DNA from: Lineus longissimus
Taxonomy: Eukaryota; Nemertea; Pilidiophora; Heteronemertea; Lineidae
Length of the DNA: 64,000 nucleotides
Assembly: GCF_910592395.1 (NCBI RefSeq)
Contig: NC_088322.1
Span: 15,061,431 to 15,125,430 of the forward strand
Reading direction: 5' to 3'
Part shown: one piece after another, positions 23,533 to 35,183 of the stretch
Layout of the letters: every line of letters starts with the position of its first letter
Position numbering within the stretch: position 1 is the first letter of the stretch
Notes under the pieces: generated by a model
Databases searched by the model: none
What the model was told of the DNA's origin: nothing
Seen by the model: the letters and a program-made list of their open reading frames with translations, nothing else
Made by a program: the position numbers and the translations under genes

Positions 23533-24469
23533 TGAAGTATTAAGTCACAAGCAGAGCCTCAAGATTCTTCGTGAAATAAACAGGCGTTTGGGGTACAAAT
23601 ATAGACTGGCAAATTGTGAAGCCTGTATCATTGCATTGTTTTCTTTGAATAAATCGCTGCGACATTCTAATCGCCAACCGTACCTTAGTTTTTTCGTGTT
23701 ATTTCTTTGTATGCTGATCCATTTCGATTTAAAAGAGCACTTCTTTCCCGGCTTATTTCTGAGCATCCTGTCACACATCGGATGGTTATTACAACAGTTC
23801 TCTCTGCATTTTACTGGAAGTGGAGATCAGTTGAGGGCTCATTTTTGGAGTTGGGCCAGATTAGAGTACAGGTCAAATTAAGTAAACACAACTTTGATCA
23901 ATAACCTGTAAATTTATTCTCAACAAACAGTAACTACGATATATCGTACATGATTGTGTACACGTTTAAAACAGGATTAACTTGCACGTTATATATTTAG
24001 CGCCACTTGTTAATGTAAGATTGCAGTCATACTCAACAGGGAGATTTCGCAAGCCCACAAAACGCAAACGCGAACGCCAGTCCGATCGTTCGACCTCCGC
24101 GATCATATAGGTCGCCGAACAATGGGATTGGCGTCCGCGTTGTTGCTTCGGGAGCTTTGCGGAAACTCTCTCTTATCTGACCGGTAACATGGCGGTCATC
24201 AGGATAACTACGATGACCATCAGAATCATTGAATAGATGCGGTAAGACAATTTAGCTTCGCATGGGGTTCATCTTGTTTTGATTTGTTAAAGTGGTTTGA
24301 CCAAAGCCTCCTGTCATGGAAATCACCCCACCAGCCCAGCATCACGTGTCGCCATACACCCGATATAAAAACATCTTCTGTTACACTATTAACCTCACAG
24401 TCAATCTTGCATTGTCATCTGATTGTAAGGGTCGCCTACAGTTCGTTAAACCTTAGTAAAATCTTGCTT

Positions 24470-27400
24470 CTAAGGTGGAACGGTGAAGTGTAAAATGGAC
24501 CTGAACCGGTTGATGCTATCGCTGTGTTTCGGAGGCCGAGACCTACCCTCAGACAGACAGGGGTCGGAACCATAACTCATGCGTAAAGTGGAAGGCCGCT
24601 TGGCTCTTTCCGCGGAAGCCTGTTCGGCCTCTTTGGAGTAGCTTTGAACTCTGGTCTGCAGTTCTACTTTTGCGCCCGTAAGATTGTCCTGTGATGCAGA
24701 CTTGCGGAGTGTTATCCGATAACGATTAGTTCTCGTGGAGCTATGATCTGTGCAGCCCGATTCAAAGTACGAAAACCTCTTGTTAAAACTTTCCTTGTGC
24801 GATTTGTACCAATTTTTTATTTTCTCATCAGTTTGTTTTCGCGGAATAAACACGTCAGGTTCTATGACCGGACTTCTTTTGAAGCGCTCCGCACCCTGTT
24901 TACCCCAACTGTCTGAATCTGCAACGAATCTCTTTGTCTCTAGATCCGAATTCCTGTCCGAGTCATGTGATTGTGATGTCAGTGACGTTGACCTGACCTC
25001 AAACTCATGACTAGCGTCCTCCGAGCCGGAAAGCCCGCCCTCAGATGTCGGATTATCTGACGAATCTGCTGAATGGTTGCCCTGCAGTCTATCACAACAA
25101 TCGAACCTTTCTCCACTATCACCAGTCTCTGAATCGTCCATCGAATCTGAATATCTCTGTCGGAGCTTCGACTTCATTTTCACTGTGCGTGGTGTTTTCT
25201 TTGGATGGCGCGCATGCTGGACATATTTCGGATCCGCGCTCACAATGTTTCCCCTGTGGTCAAAATCCACACTTAATTCGGTCCTGTAACCGCTCAAGTC
25301 GGGTAAACTGTGCGATTGTCTAATCACAAACTTACCGCCAGAGTCCTCACTCGAGTCAAACAAATCTACCAAATTCCCCACACCTTTCGATAAAGATGTT
25401 CTTCGAATTCTGCGCGCCTTTATTTCAGATAATTTCCTAGAAGTCGGTTTTCCATCTGGCGGTCGTCTGTGCCGTAAAATTGGCGATCTTTGACTTTTGA
25501 TATTGTCTAAACTTCGCGACCTTTGCCGTAAATTGACAACATCCGTTGGAAGGTTTGGTACATCTTTTCTCAGGCGCCTGTAGGCGAGGTCGTCATGGTA
25601 CATATCAGCAGTGTTCGTAACCCCGAGCCTCAATTGCCTTAGTGGTTCTGTCGTGCGTTCTCGGAGGTAGTCTGCAGTTGTCGGAGATGGTTTGGCCTTG
25701 ACCCCCTGTCGGTCAATTCCGGGTTGTGAAATCGAGCGGTAGATTTTCCTGAAATGTATATCGTCTAACACAGCATCTGGTGTGCGCGAGCGCGATCGGG
25801 CCCTTCGATTCATACACTCTGTACTCTCGGATGGTGACACGGATTGCGCTAGTGTCAAAAAGCTCATCGGAGACACCGGCGGCAGAGCTGGAACAGAGCT
25901 TCCACTGTTGCTCCTGGCAATCCTCCTCGTCAACACATCGTCTGTTATCTTACGTGGGAACAATGGCCGCCGGGTGGCACTGACTGAAACACAAGGTGCT
26001 GACCTTGTGTCGCTTATCACAGAACTGGAATCCGAATGTTGTAGTTTCAAATCACCCCCTAGAAACTGCTGAGAACCTTTCTCAACAACGGCGTCATTAC
26101 TTTCAGCTTGACCTTCAAAGGCATTATCCAGCATGCTTTCAAAATCTGCTGCATCATTCAAAATCCTTTCGTTTTCCTCCGCAAGCCATTTTCGCGCATA
26201 TTCTAAACTTGGCATGGGCTCATCAGGATCTTTAGCGTCCAATACCCCAACATCGATAGTGAGGGGACCTAAACTTCTGATGAGATTATCCCCTTGTGTC
26301 AGGAGATTAACCTTTAATTCCTGCCTTTCAGCGTTTGCTAATAAATTCTCATTATCTAAGTCTAAGTCTGCAAAAAGTCCTTCTAGTTCCGCTAAATGAT
26401 CCTGAATAAAAGGCGTCTTTTTAACTTTCGTTTCTTTAGTGACATTTATTAAATATTCATCTCCTGCTAACCCTTGAGAATAACTAACACTTCCCTTAAA
26501 ACTCGTGGAAGACAACGGAATATTTTGAGATTTTACCGGAAGTGGGTGTATCATCACTTCTCGTTTTCCATTCGCATCAAACATGGTGGATTTTATACCA
26601 GCGATTTTTGCGCCTCTTGAACTGGAGAGTTCTCGCAATTCTCGTTTCACTTCCACGTGACCCGTGTCACATTTGACAGCTAACGCACTGTCAGTCAGCT
26701 GCTTCACGCAGTGGTCTCTGAATCTTGACAATTCCATTCTCTTCAAATCGGCGTCCGGTTTCGAAAACTCGTGTTGGATATTGAGCGTCTTAGGGCGCTC
26801 CGGTTTACCATTTATAGGTATCCTCGTATCGCTGTTGGATTTTCTGTAAATCAGCTTTTTTCGTGACAACTCCGGACCTCGAATTTCATCAAAGTTTTTT
26901 TTTACCTTGGAAGCGTCAGTATTTGGTTGCGAAAAGAAGACCCCCTTTTCCTTCAAAATGTCTCTCTCAACCAGCGCCCCCTTTGGCTCCTTCGCCTCAC
27001 CAGAACCTTTATTGTATTGCCAACTGTTCGTCTTCTCGACGTCAGATGGCGTGGTAGCTTTCGTACTAACAACGGAAGACGCAATTTCGATCTTGCTGAG
27101 ATTAGAACTAGAGGTCGCAGGGGGCACTCGCTGCGGATGCCTCGCTTCCAATTGCATCCAAACATCCCTGTTCATATTAGTGCCTTTGGTTTGACCAGCC
27201 GGACTGGGAGAATTTACAGTAATATTCGGCACAGCGCCTGGACTGGTTCTAGACCTACCATAAGGTCTGATCTCGCGGCCCTTAGAGCTTTCAGTTTCAC
27301 TTGGATCCGAAAGAGAGCGTTGCGGTGGCGGCCCAGATCGCGTGGGAGTTTTATCCCGATCTTCCCGTTTCCAATTCGGCATCAATTCCAGACCCAGCTC

Positions 27401-30400
27401 TGGTGCGAAAGCAGACGGATTCACAAAAGGGTCATACTTTCCCCAGCTCTTCGAAGACCCAATAGTATCCGTCGCGAAAGACTTCAGAGTAGAAGTATTA
27501 GTGCTTGTTGATCGCATGGTGTCACTTCGGTCGAAATGAGTATCAAGCCTGACCGCAAGAGGCGCCACTTTCTTTGCATCTGTCTCCTTTTTGACGTGTT
27601 TCGGTCTCAATTTCATCTGCCTGGGAGGCGACATGTACTGATCCAATGGGTCCTGCGACTGCACGGCCTCCTGGTCGGGTAGGTCGGAGTAAGATGGGAT
27701 CATGTCACTGTCGAAGGATCCAATCTGTCCATGCTTTATCTCGGCAAGGTCCGGCGCCCTTGTTGTTGGATTCAACTGTGCAAACGGGTCATCGTCGGGT
27801 AGATACAGATGAAACGCGCTATCTGTCGTCTGCGCACCCTCATTTTCATCCCCGTCCCCATATTTCCAGTTCTCTTCTTCCTCTTGCTTGTTAGCATACT
27901 TCCATTCTGTTGATTCATCTCCGGGCCGATAGGGGTCCGCTTGAAAGTTGCTATCGACGCCATATTTCCACTCTCTTGGTTTTACCTGTTCTTTCACTCG
28001 TTCCAAGTCCTTTTGCTCCTGCTCTTGGCAGTAGGGGTCGCCAGGGTGGAAATCGCTATAGAAATTCCTCGAATCTCCTAGTTGAGGCCGTTCTTGACGC
28101 TGAGTCTGTTGTTGACTGAGCTGAGTTTGTTGACGATGTACATAATCATTCATTTTTCGTAGATACATAGGATCATCACTATGGTAGCCTGTGGGGCTGG
28201 TCCCACGGACGTGTTGTGGGATATGCCTCAAAGGACCAAGGTTATCAACATTATCATACGGGGTCTTCAAATCCTGGTGCATGTGCTTTGGACTCAAAGG
28301 TTCTTGATAACCCCTGGAGTCAGTGTGGTGCAGGTTTTTTGGACTCAGTTGCTCATGGTAACTCCTCGGTTCATTCTGGTGGGTATTCTTCGGACTGATT
28401 GGATCATGGTAGCTTCTCGGGTCTGTCGGGTGGTGATATGGACAAACTTCCAGCGGTGGTGGGTAACTCATAGAATACGGCGACCTGTCTTGATATTCCC
28501 AGTCCCTTGGTGTGTAATCTTGAGGATAACGCATGTACGGGTCTTGGGGGTAACCTTGGTATGGTGGGTAACGAAATGCAGGTGATCTGCTCTCATAGTA
28601 CCGCTGCTCGTAGTCGTAGTGAAGACTTCTCTGCCACTGCTCCGGCCTGTCGTGCATGTAGTACGTCCCTGGTTCGGGTGGGCCGTAGTATGGCCGATTC
28701 GTCTTCTGGACTCGTGCGTATATCGGGTCGTCTTCTTGGCGTTGGTGGTAGCCCTCGTGGCGATGATGGGGACTAAAGTGCGGAGAGCCGCAGCCGCCTT
28801 CACGTTCCTGGTTAGGCCATTGCCTGGGGCTAAAGCACCTGGGAGACCCTTCCCTATCTCCGTACGGCCGCTGCTGGGGGCTGAAGCAGCGCGGGGAGCC
28901 TGGTCCATGCTCATGCATGTAAGGCGACCCCCTGTCTTCTCTCATACGAGGAGAATCACGCCTCTCTGGGTACTGGTTAAGATCACGATATGGTGGTATC
29001 CTGTAGTCCCGTTCGAACCCTTGTGGTACTCGTGGCATTGCTCGGACTGGTAAGTTGGGCGGACCTGGTTGAGGTACCTCAGGTCTTCCCTGACGATCGT
29101 AATTACCGCTCCAGCGCTTCAAATCAGGGTAGGATTGGTGGGGAGAAAGCACCATACCAGATTGAGGCCTATCATAACTTTCGCTCCGCCTCTCTCCCGG
29201 CTGTGGTGATACTATCAACGCAGGTTGTCGCTCATAACTCCCACTGCGCCGTCTTGGATCAAATGGCGGAGGGGGTGACAGCTGATTATCGTAATGCCCG
29301 CTAATTGGCCGCACCTCTTTTACGGGAGACAGTGGAGGCTGTTCCAAATGGCGTTCAAACCCACTGCGTCTCTTTAACTCATCCCGTGGTGGGATAGGGG
29401 AAATTTCATGATATTGCTCCATTTCGTCAGAGGTGTTCGTAAACTCAGGATCTGACTTGACAAATCTGTCTGCATTCCTATCCTTTGTCCGCCCACGTTC
29501 GTCCTTCCTAGACTGCCTACCCCGAGGACGAGGCCGATCTTTTGCGAACGACACGTACGTCTCTTGTCCTCGCCTGGACCTTTCCTCCTGTGCTCTGTAC
29601 TCACTCTTTGGGCGAATCCGGTCCCCACTCTGACTCCTGTTCTTTAATCTCCTCTTTTCATCCTCAGGGTCTGCAGCATTCTGGGGCGAAAACCGAGGAG
29701 AAACATCACGCTTCTTGGACAAATTCTGCCTGTTCGGATCACTGAAACGATCCGCACTGCTACTGCGAAATATGACTCTGCTGCGATCAGAGTTGTTCTC
29801 AGTTACACCGCTAGCTGTAGATTGCACCTTTTGATATTGACCTTGACGTAACCTTGAATCCCTATCCTCTTTCTTCGGACTCTGAGGTACCTTCTGCTTC
29901 TTCTGCTCAACAGATGACGAATCAAGATCAAAAGACCTTTCAAATGCTAGTTGTGGCCTTAGAGCAGGTCGAGACCCAGCATCTTGCTTTGGAGCAGACT
30001 GAGCAGACTTGCCATGGGCATCAGGTCTAGCTTCTTGTTTTTCACAGGCGTCTGGTCTAATCTTACCAGCGGGGCGGGGCGTTTCTTTAATTTGACCTAG
30101 ACTGCTCTTAAAGCGCTCGAAAATACCAATGGCATCTCTGACAGACTTATTCCTTTCTTCTTCATCCTCCTCCGGGCCCAAGCTATCTAACCTCTCCTCA
30201 GCTTCTCTCTCCCGAATTTCCTCAAATTCTCTTAAGTCTCTGAAACCTGGATAGTCCTCATACTCTTTTTCAATGGCCTTGATTTCAGTATCCTCTTTTA
30301 CAGCGCCACCTGACATACGCTTCTCAAATGCTTGAACTCTGTTTAGAATACCCCCACTCGTTCTGCGCGTAAAAACCGGCGATCTTTCTGGAGAATTACC

Positions 30401-31336
30401 GGTGGCAGTGTTAATAACGGTCTTTTGAACGGGACTTTTTGCAAGTTTGCGACCTTCAAGATCATTCCCATTTAGTCTACTCGAGGCTTGATGTCTGTTG
30501 CCATTTTGCTTCCCTTCAAGTTGTGCGAGATAGTCGAGATTCGGTAAGCCTATCGTATCTTGGACTGACGTCACCGAGATTGTACCTTCCTCAAGTTCAG
30601 CAGGATATTCAAGATTCATACCCCCGATCGTGTCTTGGACCGTCTGATCTAACTCACGCATTGGAGGCCTCGGGCCGAAGCCTTCCAACTGAGCCAACAG
30701 ATCCCTAGTGTCATGGTCTACCCTTGCCGAAATGTCTTCATGTCGTCTATTCCTTCCATTTGCATCCGGTCGGCCTTCCTTTCTACCTTTAGGAGGACCA
30801 GTTGAGGCTTCGAGTTGAGCGAAATAGTCCAGATTGATTTGACCAATAGTATCATGTGCCGATGAAGCAGAGATTTGTTCCGGTTGATCACCCAATGGTT
30901 CATTGATTAGTTCTTCTAATTGCTGCAGATAATGCCTATCCGTTTGATCATCCTGGCGACCGGGCGAGATGAAATCTTTCGCAATGTTCAACCCAGTCGA
31001 TGGGAACTTTCCATTTGGTGCGACTGGGCTACGCACATGCGGACTTCCGGTTAGTGTATCTGTGTCGCTCAGGTCATTCGCCTTACACATATCCTCGAAA
31101 TCTGAGTTGGAAACATGGCGGTCCTCGCCGCGTATGTATCGATCAAGCGTACTGCACGTGGACAAAGTTCCTTCGGTTTCTGTGCTGAGTTGTGATGTCA
31201 GTCTCCCTGTGTTCCGAATGTTGTTGTTGTTTGCCGAGTCTGCTGCACTGCCCCCAGGTGGCCCGTTGTCATGGCTACCGTTTTTATTTGACGCCATCTT
31301 GGATCTTGTTGACTTTGATTTAGTTGGGGTTTTGAC
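24470..31336 (-). CDS. Giant terminal exon of a large disordered scaffold-like protein
   Basis: A single open frame of 2288 codons plus stop (TAG at 24470-24472) follows an acceptor tatattttcag. The exon starts in phase 0 at VKTPTKSKSTRSK, and an internal ATG (MASNKNG) follows 13 codons later. The product is dominated by Ser, Pro, Arg, Gln, Asp and charged residues, with no globular domain I recognise. Repeated short motifs stand out. Four units near residues 161-275 follow DTIGxxNLDYLAQLEG. A Pro/Tyr-rich centre has repeats like RSYHEQLSPKN near residues 975-1035. LEGLFADLD near residue 1650 resembles a paxillin-type LD motif. Serine-arginine motifs such as RRTSLSKGVG lie nearer the C-terminus. 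A cytoskeletal or adhesion scaffold is a guess; I cannot name the family. Plus-strand frames across it are shadows. Confidence 0.88.
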   Translation of the reverse strand, partial: VKTPTKSKSTRSKMASNKNGSHDNGPPGGSAADSANNNNIRNTGRLTSQLSTETEGTLSTCSTLDRYIRGEDRHVSNSDFEDMCKANDLSDTDTLTGSPHVRSPVAPNGKFPSTGLNIAKDFISPGRQDDQTDRHYLQQLEELINEPLGDQPEQISASSAHDTIGQINLDYFAQLEASTGPPKGRKEGRPDANGRNRRHEDISARVDHDTRDLLAQLEGFGPRPPMRELDQTVQDTIGGMNLEYPAELEEGTISVTSVQDTIGLPNLDYLAQLEGKQNGNRHQASSRLNGNDLEGRKLAKSPVQKTVINTATGNSPERSPVFTRRTSGGILNRVQAFEKRMSGGAVKEDTEIKAIEKEYEDYPGFRDLREFEEIREREAEERLDSLGPEEDEEERNKSVRDAIGIFERFKSSLGQIKETPRPAGKIRPDACEKQEARPDAHGKSAQSAPKQDAGSRPALRPQLAFERSFDLDSSSVEQKKQKVPQSPKKEDRDSRLRQGQYQKVQSTASGVTENNSDRSRVIFRSSSADRFSDPNRQNLSKKRDVSPRFSPQNAADPEDEKRRLKNRSQSGDRIRPKSEYRAQEERSRRGQETYVSFAKDRPRPRGRQSRKDERGRTKDRNADRFVKSDPEFTNTSDEMEQYHEISPIPPRDELKRRSGFERHLEQPPLSPVKEVRPISGHYDNQLSPPPPFDPRRRSGSYERQPALIVSPQPGERRSESYDRPQSGMVLSPHQSYPDLKRWSGNYDRQGRPEVPQPGPPNLPVRAMPRVPQGFERDYRIPPYRDLNQYPERRDSPRMREDRGSPYMHEHGPGSPRCFSPQQRPYGDREGSPRCFSPRQWPNQEREGGCGSPHFSPHHRHEGYHQRQEDDPIYARVQKTNRPYYGPPEPGTYYMHDRPEQWQRSLHYDYEQRYYESRSPAFRYPPYQGYPQDPYMRYPQDYTPRDWEYQDRSPYSMSYPPPLEVCPYHHPTDPRSYHDPISPKNTHQNEPRSYHEQLSPKNLHHTDSRGYQEPLSPKHMHQDLKTPYDNVDNLGPLRHIPQHVRGTSPTGYHSDDPMYLRKMNDYVHRQQTQLSQQQTQRQERPQLGDSRNFYSDFHPGDPYCQEQEQKDLERVKEQVKPREWKYGVDSNFQADPYRPGDESTEWKYANKQEEEENWKYGDGDENEGAQTTDSAFHLYLPDDDPFAQLNPTTRAPDLAEIKHGQIGSFDSDMIPSYSDLPDQEAVQSQDPLDQYMSPPRQMKLRPKHVKKETDAKKVAPLAVRLDTHFDRSDTMRSTSTNTSTLKSFATDTIGSSKSWGKYDPFVNPSAFAPELGLELMPNWKREDRDKTPTRSGPPPQRSLSDPSETESSKGREIRPYGRSRTSPGAVPNITVNSPSPAGQTKGTNMNRDVWMQLEARHPQRVPPATSSSNLSKIEIASSVVSTKATTPSDVEKTNSWQYNKGSGEAKEPKGALVERDILKEKGVFFSQPNTDASKVKKNFDEIRGPELSRKKLIYRKSNSDTRIPINGKPERPKTLNIQHEFSKPDADLKRMELSRFRDHCVKQLTDSALAVKCDTGHVEVKRELRELSSSRGAKIAGIKSTMFDANGKREVMIHPLPVKSQNIPLSSTSFKGSVSYSQGLAGDEYLINVTKETKVKKTPFIQDHLAELEGLFADLDLDNENLLANAERQELKVNLLTQGDNLIRSLGPLTIDVGVLDAKDPDEPMPSLEYARKWLAEENERILNDAADFESMLDNAFEGQAESNDAVVEKGSQQFLGGDLKLQHSDSSSVISDTRSAPCVSVSATRRPLFPRKITDDVLTRRIARSNSGSSVPALPPVSPMSFLTLAQSVSPSESTECMNRRARSRSRTPDAVLDDIHFRKIYRSISQPGIDRQGVKAKPSPTTADYLRERTTEPLRQLRLGVTNTADMYHDDLAYRRLRKDVPNLPTDVVNLRQRSRSLDNIKSQRSPILRHRRPPDGKPTSRKLSEIKARRIRRTSLSKGVGNLVDLFDSSEDSGGKFVIRQSHSLPDLSGYRTELSVDFDHRGNIVSADPKYVQHARHPKKTPRTVKMKSKLRQRYSDSMDDSETGDSGERFDCCDRLQGNHSADSSDNPTSEGGLSGSEDASHEFEVRSTSLTSQSHDSDRNSDLETKRFVADSDSWGKQGAERFKRSPVIEPDVFIPRKQTDEKIKNWYKSHKESFNKRFSYFESGCTDHSSTRTNRYRITLRKSASQDNLTGAKVELQTRVQSYSKEAEQASAERAKRPSTLRMSYGSDPCLSEGRSRPPKHSDSINRFRSILHFTVPP

Positions 31337-33620
31337 CTGAAAATATATACAGATCGAAATGGATAAGTCTAAATGATAAAGAAAAGAATCTAACGATTCG
31401 ACACACAAAACAGCTGCTGAAATGTTGGAAGGACAAAAGGGGATTAGGAATGTTTTCCAAACGTTTGTTGACGGTTGATTGTCTGGTTACTTCACGATGA
31501 TGTTTTCTCTCTCGGTAAATGGACAACTCCTAAACAAAAGAAAGTATGCAGTCAAACAGAATGTTCATACACTCAGATTGTTTTGATCAACTGTCCCTTT
31601 AGTATGAATGTATACATGCCGCAGAAATGTATGATCAATCGTCGTCGTATGTGCATGCCCTTATCATCATCACTTAACGTGGTATCGTCGTCACATGTAT
31701 GTTGACGTGTTAGAAAGTTCATAACAGTCGAACATGCGATCTGTTTTTTCTCGTGTGCCTTTCATGTAAGATTCAAAAGGTCGACGCTAAAAAGGGTCAA
31801 GACTAAATCAAAAGAGCAGCCAAAGTACCTTTAACAGAAAAAGGAACCCAATTTATACAGGCTGTACAATCACGACCATCTAGTGCATCTTAAGGCCTAT
31901 GGCAAGGTAGATTCCTTAGCTATCTTCCGGCGATATGAGTTGCCGATGCGAGGTACAGCAGTGTTATGTATGAGGAACACCTTATCTTACTGGCATGATT
32001 CATTGAGGAGAGACCAGGCTATAATTAACCACTTTTCATCAATACTACAAGAGCCTGTGGTTTTAGACAACATCTCCCTTATCTTACACCCAAATGTCAT
32101 GGCATTTTCAGGAAATGTAATTTATGGTGTACTTATTTCGTTTATGGCTTCTAAGTTTTATTTTGATGACTTTATACATGACTTTAAAACTGGTGGGTGC
32201 TGGTGGAGGCTGTTCACAATGTTGAACTGAGTTCTTAGCTGAGCCATCAACTGACACCGCTCAGGACTTGGTTATGATTTTACCATCGCATGAAGTCATT
32301 TCTATTTCTTCATGGCCAGGCCGAAAACCACGATAAGTTTCTTTTAAAGGGACAATATAGGCAGCAGCTAGACAGGCGAGATAAAGTTACACGAAGTCGC
32401 CAATAGTGGTCTCTCACATCTAACTGAACAAACCGTCGAAATGATTCACGCTTGTACGGGAAATGCATCTAGTGCTGAATCTGACATGATCCAAGGCCCT
32501 TACTGTGTATATTAGTCACCTGAAGATAGGCAAATTTGCCCCCTGCTCCTGCCTATAGTCCCCCTTTAAGATTCATAGCTAAGATTTCAACTGAGAATAC
32601 TTACAGGAAATTTGTAAAGAATGTCCATGTGCATGTACACGAATTTGACGCTAAACTGCTGTTTATAGCGCAGGTGGTTATATTTGTATATATTGAATAA
32701 GCTGAGGCAGCAAAATAACTTCTCATGTTCTGATGTACGACTGAAAAAAGTACCAGACTCGTCTATCTTTACATGATTCATTCATGGATAGGTGCAAAAA
32801 GACGGCAAAGCAGTTACTATAGTCCCAGTCAAAAGTAAATATTACTGTTTCCTAGCAGAGAGCGAAGCTGGCCAACGCCTTCATTCGTTACTTTGAAGTA
32901 ATCATATGACTTTTCGCCTGTCTCGTCAAAGGTTAGAATGAAAAGGATCGCCTGAATAGCAACAACAAAACTAAGTTGCAAGTCAGAAGGGGTGAGATAC
33001 AAAATTCATTTGTAGCAATTTACTTGTTACCTAGAAACACCATCAGATGTAAGCAACGGAATGAGAATGGAGAAAAATATTCAAAAGTCACTAAAAAGAA
33101 CGTATTAGAGCAGAAACAATCGTTGATTTACATTGGTCAATGGAACAGGAGGCTCTAAGCACGTTGAAGTACACTTTAGTGCGTGCAGGGCCACTTTATC
33201 AGGACACATGGAGTAAAAGAAATTGAGTAAAACCAGTGCCTACAAAGCCAGAAGAGAAAAGAGTCGTCAAGAGAAAATAGAAGAGAAAAGAGTCGTCAAG
33301 TAACATGATGAAAGCCGAGAAACTTTTAGTGCCAAGGAGAGAAAATACCATTTTTGCGACTGACCCCCCAAAATCTTCAAAATACTCAAAGGTCACCAAT
33401 TATTAAAAAAAAAAAGATTTGCCTGTTTTAAAGTCTTTTAGTACTTGCAGATTGAGTTGGCTTCTCGAAATTGGATTGAAGAAACTGTTCTTGTGACACC
33501 GACTGTAACGGCAAAAGGAAGATCTTATGATGTAATTGAACATACCTTTTTATAATGTTAGATGTCGCGTCTCCAGAGATTTAGATCCGAGAAACCTGAC
33601 ATAAAAAGACATCGTCCTCA
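31337..33620. other. Intron of the giant gene, no supported exon
   Basis: A plus-strand open frame of about 115 codons (31883-32230) starts at GTG and matches nothing I recognise. A short tandem duplication of agaagagaaaagagtcgtca lies at 33248-33300. Nothing else can be supported. Confidence 0.4.
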
Positions 33621-33660
33621 GACGTTATAAATAGCATCACATAGCACCGTAGTCCAGCAT

Positions 33661-35152
33661 ATGAAATTAGGTCAGAAGGCAAACGCTCTCGGTGACCTGG
33701 CGGATGGGGACGATCTGACCACGTATTGCCCATTTTGCACTCTTCTTTCGTGGCGGGAGAACGGATCAGGATATACGCATTTCGGACTAAGCTCTGTCAG
33801 TATTCCTTGCGCTGTCTGGGTTGTACTAACGTTAGCATCACTCATCATACAGGAGCTGGCTAACTACTGTGAGGTAAGTGAACTTCACGCCAAGATGGCT
33901 AATTCCACGTGTACATTTCCATGTAGATGCTGTGTATCAAAGCACCGTGGCTCAAGAAGCTTCTAGTTGAAACTCTTCAAGAAGCATCCCACCATAGTTT
34001 ACCAAAGCAACGTGTATACTATGTACTAAGTTTACACAGGAATGCATGGTACACTATTTCATCAGCGTAGTTTGAACCGAAATCATGGCTTGGCGCCAAC
34101 TCAACTCTGCCTGTATTCAATGTACATTTGGTTGTAGTTTCATGTAAAATGTACGTGATTGGCGTCCTGAAACCAAATCTATCTCCGAGTTAGCCTACCT
34201 GTGATGCTTTGGGCTATGTTTGGGGTAGTGTGAATGTACATGGAAATGTACACGTGAAAAGACTTAATTCAATAAGCCTTGCTTCGGTTGCATTACCTTC
34301 CATCGCAGATTGGTAACTTAACCATCTGCGGTCAAAAGTTAAAGTTAACTGATATAGCTTCATAAGAAAGCTTTGCACTAAATACAATTACTGAAGGTAG
34401 TCAATTATGAAAACAATGCTTCCTTGGGAATGAAGAATCTTACAATTAGCTTACAATGATGCCTTCAACAAAAACAATACCTGATAGCTGAAATCACCAC
34501 AGGATGGCCCCGAGCACAGAGGCTTGCCTACAGAAGCCCTTCCAATAGGCTTACCTTGTTTGCATGCCAGCAATAGTTCCATTGAATATTGACCGGTTGC
34601 ACAGTGTAGGGCCAAGGAGGGGGTGTCTCTTTCCACTATCAGTACAATATGAAGATACGTGTTTTCAAAACTATTGCAAACGTAGTTTTGTTTGTTTTGC
34701 AAACAAAAGTTTGTTTAGACGATCTCATATGTGACGTAACTTCTGCATCATCATCAGCCACTCACTGATTGATGAGTCATCGACAGTGAAGTGTTAAAGT
34801 GTAATTAAGCATGGTTACACCTGTTTCGAACACAGTATGGCTTAAACCAACATACCGGGAAGGCAGGGCATAGCAGTGGTCTAAGTATGATCGCCAGGAT
34901 TTCCAAGCGGTCAAGCCTAATCAATCAAATCAATACTATGTTAACCCTCGTTCGATAATGAATCGGGCGAAAATGAAATGGACTCTTTGCTACGAGCAGC
35001 CAGGCTTAAACAACTAAGTTAGAATACACAAACGCCCGACCATCAAATGAGCAACTGCACTTGAAACATGATAGACACCCAGACTGGTCCCACTTGACTG
35101 CACAAACAACAAGTGCATTGACGAGACAGGTCACAGAGACGCTCTCGTGGGG

Positions 35153-35183
<31 letters not shown>

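Larger units (their letters stand above)
12047..24256 (+). repeat. Three-fold tandem segmental duplication carrying the TSP1-like peptide genes
   Basis: Units start with the shared word aaatgaaaggggatacagatg: unit 1 about 12047-18424, unit 2 about 18425-21431, unit 3 about 21432-24256. Units 2 and 3 are nearly identical outside their repeat arrays and third exon. Unit 1 differs in two ways: about 820 bp (12218-13035) absent from the others, and a far longer 95-bp array. The tandem head-to-tail layout and near-identity of introns indicate recent duplication. An unequal-crossover origin through the shared flanks is inferred. Confidence 0.9.

Noticed and set aside
26927-27511. Plus-strand frame of 194 codons opposite the giant exon
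   Set aside because: It is a shadow of the 2288-codon minus-strand frame; Arg/Ser-rich composition reflects the antisense of that coding sequence.
31883-32230. Plus-strand frame of ~115 codons in the giant-gene intron
   Set aside because: It starts at GTG, has no recognisable motif and no clear splice partners. Kept only as a note because the frame is fairly long.
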